Positions 1-10,601 of a DNA stretch of 64,000 nt are shown here, piece by piece. Position numbers and translations under genes: made by a program. Each line of letters opens with the position of its first letter. Within the stretch, counting starts at the first letter, position 1. Below the pieces are notes generated by a model. It was given only the letters and a program-made list of their open reading frames with translations, did no database searches and was not told the DNA's origin. This DNA comes from Psococerastis gibbosa (lineage: Eukaryota > Arthropoda > Insecta > Psocodea > Psocidae): contig OZ020487.1 of NCBI GenBank assembly GCA_963971405.1, positions 45,605,039 to 45,669,038 on the forward strand, given 5' to 3'.

Positions 1-345
1 GGTCATAGAGCCGTCAATAATATAATTATATTGCATTAGCAGAAATGATCCTCTACTCTTCGATATATGACATATGATTAAGGCCTGCCGGAAAAGGTTC
101 CCTTTAAGAGCAAATCGGATTGCCTCAACTATGCGTTCCTTTACAATTAGCGAAAATTTGCCACAGTTCTTAAACTCCTTCCTCAGGACTACCACACTGG
201 CAGTTTTTTGTACAAATCAAATCCAATAAATGTGGCCAGTCTGTGTTAGAAATACAGTAGGTACCTCACATTATGTATCAAAAAATGATCAGAAAAATTT
301 AATCTGATTGTCCAGATATTTTTGACAGCTCTATGATTCGTATTT
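1..345. repeat. MITE-like element with imperfect terminal inverted repeats
   Basis: The left end (TCATAGAGCCGTCAA) is the imperfect reverse complement of the right end near 322-338 (TTGACAGCTCTATGA). Related sequence recurs at 15566-15785, with the same inverted ends, and in part at 29790-29970 and 50830-50940. The interior has no long reading frame. I read it as a non-autonomous DNA transposon; its left end may be cut by the window edge. From 350 to 855 I see only AT-rich DNA, a short C-run near 660 and no recognisable gene. Confidence 0.5.
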
Positions 346-855
346 CATGAGATATTTAATTCTTATAAGGTTTTAACCCCTTCGATTAACGAGATTATAA
401 TTATTAAAAATTAAATAATTACCAACAAGCGTAGTAAATTTATATGGATAATATTATTTTGTTGCCCTAAAAACATACGATAATAATAATAAAGTGCATT
501 GAACAGAATTTATGGAAAGAAAAAATGTAGTCGGTAACTTACTGCTTTTGGAGAATGCTTCCTAATATATGGTACCTATTCATATGGGCATTGCTACACT
601 TTTGCGGCTTCATCAAACCGACAGCGTTTTTTTTAAATATTTTGGGGACTGGCTCTTCCCCCCCCCCCCCCATTCATCGGTGGGTGGGAAAAGGCGGCTG
701 GTGGTCATGTTGCAATATCCCAAATAGTACAGTGTACAAGAGAGAGGATGCTATTCCAGTCCTCAGGCCTGAGCCGTCGTTGGGCTGTCTTGCCAGGTCA
801 GTCATTAAATCCTGTTTATGTGGACTAGTTATAAAAATATTTTTTTTTTTTTCAG

Positions 856-3800
856 TTTACGAAAACGGAGACCGTTCTTCTGAAGATGGGGACTTGACTT
901 GTCGACTTTGCAGAGAACATTGTAAGTTTCGTATTATTCTATATAATATTATGTTAAGCTTCTATAGTTCTTCACTACAGTCAGCCATCCATCCATTATT
1001 AATGAAGGGTTTTTTTATTTATGGACGTAGGCCTTCTTGTAGTGTGGCCCATTGAACCTTGCCTTGCCAACGACCCCATTGGCCTTCGGGTAATATTTGT
1101 ATTGCGTCCAAATGCCTTTCTAGCCATTGGTACACTGATTCACACCTCTATGTCAACCTCACTTCTTAGTTCAGCCGACGCCTTACCGCCCAATATAAAG
1201 AGACTCGTCCCTCTATCATGGTCTGACAACTGACAATTACTGCAAGTGCCTATAGTCAAGCTCAGACATGCTAACCACTAGCATTGTAACAGGCGTTAGT
1301 TCGACTTGACCAAGTAAGCAAAAGTCCTTACTGGAACCTTTAGCTTATTGTAACTCGGTTCTCCTCATTTTGTAAACTGAGGTTTCACAATGAATGAATG
1401 ATTGACTGTCTCTCTGGCTGAAGCTTCCCTTAGTTTCGGGGCTGGACTAAGTCCAAGTCCGGGTTTTGCCTCGCTGTAGTCCGAATATCAATCGTCCCCT
1501 TACCGTTCACTCAACAATCGTCTCTTGGCTACACCTAGCAGACCTTCACATTCTGATAGGTGTTATGGTGGTCTCCATCATATTCACGATCATTCAGGCC
1601 ATTTAACATAGCAGGATGCACAGTGCTCAGATTGTTTGACAGTTGCTGCTAGTCAGATTCGAACAAGACGCACTGTGTTTTCATAAGCTATGCCGATGGT
1701 TGTAAGACCTTGTATGTTAGCTCAAGTTTCAGGAGAAATTGGCTTAACACAGTGAAACCTCTTTGTTCCAGTGAAAAGTTTGCAGCAATGTCAGCAATGC
1801 GGTGAACTGTTCCACGCAAGATGCAGCGGTCTACCATTGATGTACCAAAGTTTTCTGTACTGCCGCGACTGTCGCAAGGAAAAGGTGGCGCATGAGAACA
1901 GTGAGACTCCTAATGATCAACAAACGGCGTCTTCATCTTCTGGCCCTTTAGATGGTGAATTTTATTTATTTAAAGGCCATTTTCTCTATCTCAAAGCATT
2001 GCAATCATCCATAGCATCGACTGCTGGCGTCAACCCGCAAGGGAATTGTGACCAATGTCCGTCTTCTGTTTTCTTAATTTTAGTTGTGACAGTATTTACT
2101 ACTAACTTGGTACATAAGCGACTGGAGAATTAAATTGTTTGTATGCGATTGATTAACTTTTTTTTTAAAAAGAGCTGATTATTTGTTATGATGATGAATA
2201 GTTGTCAATAGAATTAGCATCAGCTTTCTTGTGATTTAAACGTTGCTGATGTTGTTTTCAGAAAAAATGAAGGTACGTGCCAATCTGATGGAACGTCTTC
2301 AGTTTAACAAAGAGGAGAAACTGAAACTGGAAAAGAAAGTTTTACAGCTTGCCAGCAATTTAGGAGTGAGTACTACCATTTTCATATATTTATAAGCGAA
2401 ATAGGGTATCGAGAAAAAACTGAATTCCGGTAGGACTGGAACCCACGGGCTATGCCTTACCGGAGCATCGTCCTTACCACTACACTACGGATTCCACAGC
2501 AGTCAGCTTAGACCAGCAGCCCGAGGAGGTTGTTGATATTTTGGTTAATCAACATGAGAAACAAAAGATGACGGTATCTCACTTTGTTTACAGAAGTCTA
2601 GTTTGAAAGTCATCACCAAATGTCTACGAGTACTGTATAGATTCTGTATACCATGAATAATGTAATGCAATGCAATTTTTCTAAGTCTTCTTTTTTTTCT
2701 CTTAGGCGCAGCACAAATTAAATATTAAGTTGGTGAGGGGCACGGAAGAGACTTCCGATAAAATCGCCAAAATTCGCAGCATTGTCACCAAATTTCAGAA
2801 AGCTGCTGTTATAGAATCGTCTGAGGGCGTTAAGCAACCTCCGGTTGGTGCCAAAGATACGCAGGAGGCACCTGCTACAATAGATTGTGATAGGGAAATA
2901 AAATGCGAGCGACCGGATGATGTTGCTATGGATTCTTCTGAGTCGGTTACTATGGTTACTGCAGAGTCTATGACCAGAGCATCCCCGGAGCTGATGCGAT
3001 TGATGGATGAGGACAGAACTACTTGCAGTCAGCCTGGTTTGTATTCATATATATATATTCAATATTCAATCGCCCCACTAAGTCACCTAATAGGTACTTG
3101 TGTCGAGTTACAACACAAGTACAAGCACGCTACCACCATGCCACCGAAGTCGCTAATTAAAAACAATATAACAATATAGCGATAGGGTGGTGTGGTCCTC
3201 CAAACAATGCGGGAAAATTGCCATCCTCTGATTGGTGAGAGGCATCCCCATAACTTATAGAGAGAGAGGTGCATCTTATCACTTTTTATTCTATTTCGCA
3301 AAGAAATAAAAGTTTAGGCCTATTTAGTTTTTTTTTTTTCTTTGAATTATAGCATATTAAATTCTTCAAGGAAAGTACAAGTGTCTGAAATCCATGGGGT
3401 CGTTGGCATTGGACATGGGACGTATGGGCCGCCATAAGTAGGCCTGGGTCCATAAAAAGTCCTTCAAAAAATTTCAATTGGAGACTCGCACAAATGCAAA
3501 CACGCTATCGTATTGTCACTGACGCCGATAGTGATGGAGGCGAAGTTCTTTGGCCTAGTGCTTTTATTTTGTTCTTGTCATAGTTTATTAATTTTATTAT
3601 TCGTTGCAGAAGCCATTGAAAATAATAACATAAACCAAGCCGAAACGAAGCACATTTCAATCAAGCCATTATCAACGATTGACTTGGAAGATTCTTTCGA
3701 CGAGTCTGAAAACACTGAAACTCTGGAAGATATGGTCGCGGTGCACGATGATTCCCCGCCTGCAGTCCGTATTATGGAGCCTGACCACCAACTATATAAT

Positions 3801-4012
3801 TTACCGCTGCTGGATGATACTGAGGAGGATCGGGACACGTGTCTCGGCTTGTAAATGATGGAGGAGATGGTTCAATCTTTAATATTCCCGAGGACAGTTT
3901 CATTTTTAACCCAATATGTTTAAAAGAAGATCATGTCTTGGCAGCTAATTGGCACTGTCACGAGTTCAATTTACGGACTCAGTGCGGTGGATTTTTCGAG
4001 CGTAAGTTGTGA
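856..4012 (+). CDS. PHD-finger protein, partial (5' end not found), probable frameshift in last exon
   Basis: Exons read from splice sites and phase are 856-921, 1772-1954, 2262-2365, 2706-3036 and 3610-4012. Joining the first two creates a C4HC3 PHD finger: CRLC, CQQC, then H and C in FHARC, and the last pair in YCRDC. PHD fingers usually bind histone H3 tails, so a nuclear chromatin role is inferred. The next exons encode a charged, probably helical stretch, then an acidic Ser/Glu-rich low-complexity tail. I do not recognise the family. In the last exon the frame stops at 3852-3854, but another frame is open from about 3826 to the TGA at 4010-4012, so a one-base indel, sequence error or alternative splice is likely. 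An AATAAA lies near 4346. The start exon was not seen and may lie before the window. Confidence 0.6.
1014..1312 (+). repeat. Dispersed repeat in PHD-gene intron (sister copy at 38990-39215)
   Basis: The stretch beginning TTTATTTATGGACGTAGGCC and ending near the motif CAAGCTCAGACATGCT matches 38990-39215 closely, in the same orientation. No inverted ends and no coding frame are evident; class unknown. Confidence 0.55.
2425..2500 (-). repeat. tRNA-derived SINE head (minus strand)
   Basis: On the minus strand there is an A-box-like GTAGTGTAGTGGTAAGG followed by a B-box-like GGGTTCCAGTCC. That spacing is typical of a tRNA-derived pol III promoter, but no complete cloverleaf is formed. It lies in an intron of the PHD gene. 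Confidence 0.5.
3070..3155 (-). repeat. SINE family B, short copy
   Basis: On the minus strand it contains GGTGGTAGCGTGCTTGTACT followed by a shortened version of the body seen in full at 59750-59925. Other copies lie at 4865-5035, 54706-54845, 57405-57480 and 58440-58595. Confidence 0.55.
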
Positions 4013-4270
4013 TTACTATTGTGCTTATTGGTTTTACTGGACGTGGTCTTGTTATAATTCACCATTGTATCGGTGTAAAGTAAGCTTGTAGACCGAAGTT
4101 AGATAAGGATTGTAGCGAAATCAATTTATTTTACACTATGCTATACTATCACGCTTATTGGCTATCTGAGACGTGGTCTTGTTATGATCTTCGCTTGGCT
4201 TCGTTCTCTTTGATAACTGCCTGTCGCCTGTATACTGGGTCGTCCAATTTGCTCTTAAATAATCGCCCAG

Positions 4271-4733
4271 CAGCCCTATTACGGCGATTTGGGATTAACA
4301 GTTAAGTAAGTTAAGTTAAATTTGCATATTATTGGACTGTGTTTGCAAATAAATGCTTATTTTTCATTTATTTATTTAATATAATACCGGGGTTTATTCA
4401 ACTGTTTTAAACAAATGAGTACAAAATGCGCGGGAAGTTCAAATTGATAAATTAAAACTAAGCTATATTTCGGGTGAGTTTTAAATTTTTCACCCTTAGA
4501 TGTTAATTAAAATTCTTATTCTATTTCAAAATTCTACCTGTACATTTTAATGTTTATTAGTATTTCCTTCAATTAAAAACCAATGCAACCATTCCCTTGT
4601 ATTCCAATAATTTAGTAATTTGAATTTCCCGTGCATACCTCTATTTTAATACTATCACGTCACACCTTACTAATGTGGTATTGAAAAATAAACACAGGAA
4701 TTATGTTAATCCCAAATCGCCATATTAGGGCTG
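4271..4733. repeat. MITE with nested inverted repeats (about 460 bp)
   Basis: The outer inverted repeat begins CAGCCCTATTACGGCGATTT (4271) and ends with its imperfect complement (to 4733). An inner inverted repeat (about 4397-4670) contains GCGCGGGAAGTTCAAATT and AATTTGAATTTCCCGTGC. A relative of the inner part lies at 31160-31412, followed by the outer end at about 31586. Non-autonomous DNA transposon by structure; no coding frame. Confidence 0.6.
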
Positions 4734-4864
4734 CAGAAAAAGCATTTATATTGGTTATCGACTTATACAATATAAAATACCAAATACTTGCTGAAATTTT
4801 TTGTATACTGTAAAATGTTTATGAATGAATGTTCTCAATAGAAGACATATACAGTATATGAATC

Positions 4865-5035
4865 GGGTTCGGTGGCAAGGCGGCGGCTTGTCTCTCTACG
4901 CGCCATGCAATCGGAGACGTGTCGTATCTCAGCATAAATAGATATTAATTTAATTAATTTGCTCATTGAGGTGACTGAAGAGGTCAAACGGATACATTCA
5001 TTAATTGTTAGTATGTGATTAACCTTTAAAATTTA
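4865..5035 (+). repeat. SINE family B copy
   Basis: Same body as the copies at 54706, 58440 and 59750: a TGGCAAGGCGG A-box-like start, GTCTCTNNACGCCATGC in the middle and a TGATTAACCTTT end. It appears truncated near the start relative to the others. Confidence 0.5.
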
Positions 5036-5045
5036 TAAGATTGAA

Positions 5046-5370
5046 CAGCCCGAAATTTAATACCTTTTATTTTTTATTCAATTAACTAAGCATGTTATAA
5101 AAGGTTTGGCTCATTAAAGTTGTATAACTTAAGGCTACTTCATGCATCATAGAAGATATTTTTAATTTTCGAAAGTGTAGTTTTTTCATAAACATGATTT
5201 GATAGACAATAGTCTAACTTTTCACGTATATTCGATTTTATAAAAATAAAAAAAATAAAAATACCTTATAAAAAATTATGCATGGAGTCGTCTTCTACAA
5301 CTTAAATGAGCCAAATCTTTAATAACTTGCTTAGGTAATTAAATAAAAAGTATTAAATTTCGGGCTGCCA
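5046..5370. repeat. Long palindromic MITE (sister at 50403-50727)
   Basis: The arms begin CAGCCCGAAATTTAATAC and end with the complementary GTATTAAATTTCGGGCTG-like sequence. Most of the 325 bp folds back on itself. The copy at 50403-50727 has the same ends and length. Region 5371-5724 between this and the next repeat shows nothing I can identify. Confidence 0.7.
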
Positions 5371-5724
5371 ATTTCCTACGGGCTGTACACTTATTAAATG
5401 GAATGCCTACACCGCAATCTGATATTTAAAAGTATGCCCGCCCCATATAGGTACTGATATGTTCGATTTGGTAGCCTGTTGATTTTTAAAAAAACATGTT
5501 TTCTGTAAGCAGCTTAAAGTAAGTTATTTGTACTATAAAGTATTGTAAATATGTTGCCGTACTCATTAGACTTAGTTGCCATTTTTATTAAATAAAATTA
5601 AAAGAACTGGTACGAGTGAACCCGTACATGATTTCACATTCTTTAATCAGTAGGTATTGATTTTGTGTGGTTCCATTTATCGATGGTAAATAATTTATTA
5701 ATGGCTGTGATGATTTTCTCTATC

Positions 5725-5952
5725 CTATTGCATTGCATTGGTTGAAAAATTTAACTCTCTAGAAGGGGCAGATGTGTACTTCCTCAAGTTATACCCGGAT
5801 AGTTGGCCGGCAGCCCTTTTCCTCGATCCTGGCACGCCCTCTTCAGCTCTGCGTATGTATTGGCCCCTAAATCCTCCATTACTTGCTGCAGATGTTACTT
5901 TCTTGGGCGCCCAGGTCGGTTGACGCCTTCTATGGTTCCTGCCATGATACAA
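5725..5952 (-). pseudogene. LINE ORF2 C-terminal fragment
   Basis: On the minus strand, short reading stretches containing GVNRPGRPR and RACQDRG-like words match the better preserved copy at 59990-60415. This is the typical basic C-terminal tail of a non-LTR retrotransposon ORF2 protein. It is broken by frameshifts and is a relic. From 6000 to 7300 I see no gene or clear repeat. Confidence 0.5.
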
Positions 5953-7322
5953 CTAACGAAGTTCTCGAGTCTTAGAAAATGTCAGATCCAGAGAGTTCTT
6001 GTACATATGGATGCAACTGAGTTTTGCTTTCGCTTATTCTGGCTAGTGCGTGCGTACAATGCACTAATATGAGGCGCAACATAACTGCATATTATGGTGG
6101 TACAGGATGCAATGCATTAAGGGTATGGATTTTTTTTTTTTTTTAATATTTTATCTTACAACCAAAACCGGATTTTCTTTCTCTATTTAATAGCTAAATC
6201 ATACAAGGTATGTAGGTACTGTCATCAATTATTTTTTGGCCCCAGAACGACACTATCAAAGGAGGAAGCGACCTAACGGATTTTGTTAACATTATAACGA
6301 CTACAATATACGTGAATTTAAAAAGAAATCGTTAGAGGCTAGAGCCGTATTTGAGAGAAAAAATTGGTCTCTTTTGGGGGGTAAAAACCTAGTCAGTAGT
6401 GTAGCACGGACTGTGATTTCTCACACTGAGGCCACGGTTCAGAGATCATATAAATCGGGTCCTTCTAATAGAGTAGGGGAGGGCTGTATAGCCGTTAGGT
6501 TTAGTTAATGAACAAACTGTTATTATTAGCAAGGATAGGCCGCTTTGCCGTTTTCGAGTTAGAAACTGGAGTGCATTCAATGCCTATCATTTCTAGAAAA
6601 TCCAAACTATTTCGCTATTCTTGAAACCCTCGTGAGAAAATAGTTGTAAGGCAATGAAAACAAGTATAGAAAATAAAACACAACTTGTCAAATTAGTCAT
6701 ACTTGACAGAGTTGTGTTTCATCCTTTTAATTTACTATGACGAAATGAAAGCCGAAAATAGCATTGAAAGAATGAACAACTAAGAATCAACAAGCTGGAA
6801 ATGTATATCCGGAATTTCACTTGTTTTTCAGAGCCAGCAACAGGATCGCCGGCGTAGAAGTTCTGTGCACTTGACTTTTGGCCACAACTGCGGAAGCGTT
6901 GATTGCCCAAGATGGGTGACATTCTTGTATTCAAAAAAATTATTTTTTATAATCGACCCTTTTTTTTTAATTTAACCGACAGCAAGTTTTTTATTTTTAT
7001 AAAAAGAATAATTGCAAGTCGACATTGTATAACATGTAAAGAAATATGAAATAAACGTATGGACTTTGCGTCTTTTATTACTGAATTAAGGCTTATCTGA
7101 TTAATAAGTTTGACTTTGACTGTAATTGGGTCTTGTCGAGAACCTGCCACTTAGGCAGTCACAATCGTTAATTAAGCTGAGGATGGTCATCTTGCTAGCC
7201 TATTTTAAAAATTATTACTTAAATAATGCCTTGTTATTCTTTTCCGGTGGGGCTATGTCTGTCATTAAGGGGCTTTAAGCAAACAGCAGTAATGTGTGTT
7301 AAAGAGAAACTTTATTGGAGCT

Positions 7323-9968
7323 CTACTTCTTGTAACCACAGCTTCGCCTACGTCCACGTGCACGTTCAAACTTGCGTCCCTTTGACCTGACGTACGGCTT
7401 AGTATGACTGTGAGGAACACCAGGTGCAAGACCAAAGTGCCTGACGGCTTCACGGGCGTTACGGCGTCCTGCAAACAAAACAATTAAGTCACAAAACTAT
7501 ATTACCAGCTTACTTATTTATTAACACATTCACTGCCATGGCTGGCGATATCACTAGACAGTGGTTTTCCATGACACTCCTGGAGGTAAGACGAGGAACT
7601 ATGAGAAAATGAGCACTAATCGCCTTTTGCATCCTTTGTTTTAATCAATTACAGTTTGAGTGGGCATAGCTTTGTTATTTTTCATTGCTTGACAAAACCA
7701 AGAACACTGTTTTCTTTGTTAGAGTCCTCTCTTTAATTTGGTCATAAGCTAAATATTGTCATGTCTAGTGATTTCTGTAGACGGGGCCTGGAACGAGCAT
7801 TTACATTTTACAAGTCTAGCGATTTCAATAGACACGGACTCACAGGGAAAATTTTGTGTCTAACGAATTCGCTAGACATTTAGCTATCTGGAAAATAGCA
7901 TTAAATAGCAATCGTAGAGCTGTTAAAAATATCACGACAAAAAAGGTTTTTTCCGAGCATCTTGATACTTGTTACGTACCTCTGTCTTACGCAATTATTG
8001 AATTCAAGAACTGTGGCCATATTGTGTTAGTGAAGGCAACATGTCACATATGGCAATGTAGCGGAGCATTTCTGCTCATTTAATGGATATTTCCGACGAT
8101 TTTGTGTGATAATTTTACTATGGTAAAAAAAAAATGCTTAGTGGGGTACACCGATTAGCTCTGAAGGCTTGGGCCGCTTTCTGTTACAGCTAGGGGGGGT
8201 TCACTCCGGTCGTGAAAGCCTAAGTTATAACGTTTCGAATGTAGAATGATTAGGTGTGCGTACCACTATCGCCAAACATGGGTATAACCTGTCTGCATTA
8301 TACTGGACGAACGAGAGGACATAGAATGCATAAATAAACGCATGTCTTAAAACTGCTCACCTTGGAGGAGAACAGTGTTGGCACCAGTGGGAGCCTTCAA
8401 CGCCAGCTGATCAAAAGTAATAATCTTTCCGCCATTCTTGATTATGCGGGCGCGGGCCTTCTCTGTAACTCGCAGTGCGCACACCTGCAAACAAATATCA
8501 TAATTCGATTAACAACATACACAGTACCCATTTACACATTTGTGCCAGAAAGGAGGCAATTATTAGCAATTGGACATAGCTTGTCAAAGTCCACAGCTTC
8601 GAGTGTAGTAACATGCCAACAGAGCGATCAATAATTGATGCACAATTCCACATTGTATGGAATTACTGGATGTTGCCATTTGTTTAACATACGATTTCAA
8701 TATTAATATAGTGCGCACCATGCTGCTAAGCCGGCCACCATACCAAGTTGAATCCAGCGGACCAGGTCATGTTCAAAGCTACAGATAACTTGGTCGTGTG
8801 CACAGTTCCGGTAGGGAAACATGGTAGGACTTGTCCTGGTCACCGAACTAATCATGTGACTTCACTGCGTTTCCCAAGTGGTTCGGAATCCACTATAATC
8901 AGGAGGTCCATTGTCCTATGGGCTGGCATAGGACAGTCAAGTCGGGGTCGCTCTATGGGCCCACATATGAGGCCTAAGTCGTTATTAACCCGACGAACAC
9001 TACTACTACTACCATGCTGCTAGGAGCTAGGATCAATTATATCATTGTGCACTTTATAATGGAGGTAACAAAACAACAGTGCAAATTTAAAGAAAAAAAA
9101 CTGAAAAAATTACCTCATGGCGTTAAAACGGGGAAGCCCATTAATGTACAACTGTTTTAAGAAAGTTCGAGACATCTAATAGTAATGCCACGTTTGTCTA
9201 TTTGTCAACAGTAGCAGGCGTTTGCTCGCGTCGTGAGCCAAGGATGTAATATTTTGTTTATAAATATTAGGCTTAGTACTTACAGTGAGGTTCTTAGGAA
9301 TTTCAAAGACCCTCTGGTCGTCAGTGACGGATCCTACAACAACTGCAGTTTTGCCTTCACGACCGGCCTTCTTCATAAAACGATTTATCCTTGCAAGGGA
9401 AATAGGGGGCCGGTGAATACGAGACATAAACAGACGACGCAGAATGATTCTGTTGAACTTGGAGCCCGTTCTGCGAGCTAAGAATCGGTATAGCTGGAAA
9501 AAATTAATTGGGCATGTCAGTTCAGCGCATCAATTTAATGTTGTCAGACAAAGGGCAATTTTCAAGAATAAATACATATTCACTGTATTCCATTAATAAA
9601 GAACGTTGCCCATAAATTGAAAACCGGGTCCGAACCCTTGCTTAACCTTAAAGTTAACTTACCTAAATTAACATACTGTATGTTATCATCGACTAGGAAT
9701 TAAAACGTAATATTTAGAGCCCTTCCCTGTACCATAAAACAGTTATTAATACGTTATTCATGTCTTTATCCATATAAAACATACCTTCACTAGCAGTCTC
9801 AGGTAAACATCCTGCGACTTTGGTTTAGTTCTCCGAACTTTCCGGTCATACTTATGATTTATGTCAATTGCCTGAAATAGAAACAATAGGAATTATTTCA
9901 CACCCAATAACATTGCAACAGATATTGAAATTAATAAGATGTAAAAGGATAAAAATTAATCATACCAT
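7323..9968 (-). CDS. RpL18: 60S ribosomal protein L18 (eL18), complete, five coding exons
   Basis: The exons, in transcript order, are 9966-9968 (only the ATG), 9785-9871, 9284-9493, 8361-8484 and 7323-7468. They total 570 nt, or 189 residues, close to the usual 188. All boundaries are GT-AG and all phases agree. The product is a core protein of the large ribosomal subunit. Recognisable blocks are [19 protein letters not shown] near the N-terminus, [11 protein letters not shown] in the middle, and [20 protein letters not shown] before the end SCGYKK, which is the arthropod form. An AATAAA (minus strand, 7311-7316) lies just after the stop, so the 3' UTR is very short. The gene is head to head with the USP36 gene, about 630 bp away. 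Introns hold a dispersed repeat (8752-8945). Confidence 0.97.
8752..8945 (+). repeat. Dispersed repeat (same unit as the arms of the 41.5-42.4 kb inverted repeat)
   Basis: This intronic unit begins at AATCCAGCGGACCAGG and ends near CATTGTCCTATGGGC. It matches 42038-42215 in the same orientation, 41645-41845 in reverse, and a more diverged copy at 55528-55752 in reverse. Confidence 0.75.
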
Positions 9969-10601
9969 CTTCTATTATTGTTTTATCTACACGTTTATGG
10001 CGGCCATTAAAGTTTAGAAAAGGGAGCCAACGTTCTAGCAACACAAGATCGTCAAGATCAGAAACTTCCTGTTGTAAAATCTACTTTTAATGCATTAATT
10101 TACCGAAAAAAATAATTTTAATATATAAAAAATTATTAAATATGTACATTATGCAGTCTAATTTAAAATTTAATTTAATTAAAGTCAAACAAAAATTCAA
10201 GCAATTGTTTTTAATGTTGACAACACCAACATAACAAAAATAATTGAAATTCGGCCGGTGCATGAGTGGTCCAAGGTGATATTTACTATTTCCTCATTCC
10301 TGCCCAATTTTGTGTTTCCATATGGAATCATATACTAACAGTTGATTTATTTCAGTTTAATTTTGTAATTGTGAGTGTTTTCTTCGGTTTGACTATAATT
10401 TTTAGTTCCCGCCGGCTTGTGTTCTGAGGTGCCGTATTTTGCAAATGGCGTCAATATTTATCAGCATTTTCTTTTGATTACGTCTACTGATTATGTATGT
10501 AGCTAGTCATTTATGCGCAAAAACTGTCATTGCAATGTTCAAGTGCAATTTACTCTTAAAGACCTCCGCAGAACACATGTTCCCAAGCGTGTTTAGAAAG
10601 T
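9969..10601. promoter_or_regulatory. Divergent intergenic region between RpL18 and USP36
   Basis: The two start codons face away from each other across about 630 bp, so this segment should hold both promoters. A GGCGGCCAT motif lies about 20 bp upstream of the RpL18 ATG. The middle is very AT-rich. No TATA box was convincing. Its role is inferred from position only. Confidence 0.5.

Noticed and set aside
555..1055. 166-residue plus-strand reading frame
   Set aside because: Only its last-third segment 856-921 is a real exon, by splice sites and the PHD motif. The rest crosses a C-run and an intron-like polypyrimidine tract.
2425..2500. Functional tRNA gene
   Set aside because: A- and B-box-like words are present, but the arms do not fold into a cloverleaf with paired acceptor ends.
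856..3036. Assignment of the PHD gene to PHF20
   Set aside because: Beyond the generic zinc pattern I could not line up the neighbouring sequence with PHF20, so no symbol was given.
9494..9784. Box C/D snoRNA in an RpL18 intron
   Set aside because: A CTGA is present, but no convincing RTGATGA box and terminal stem could be found.
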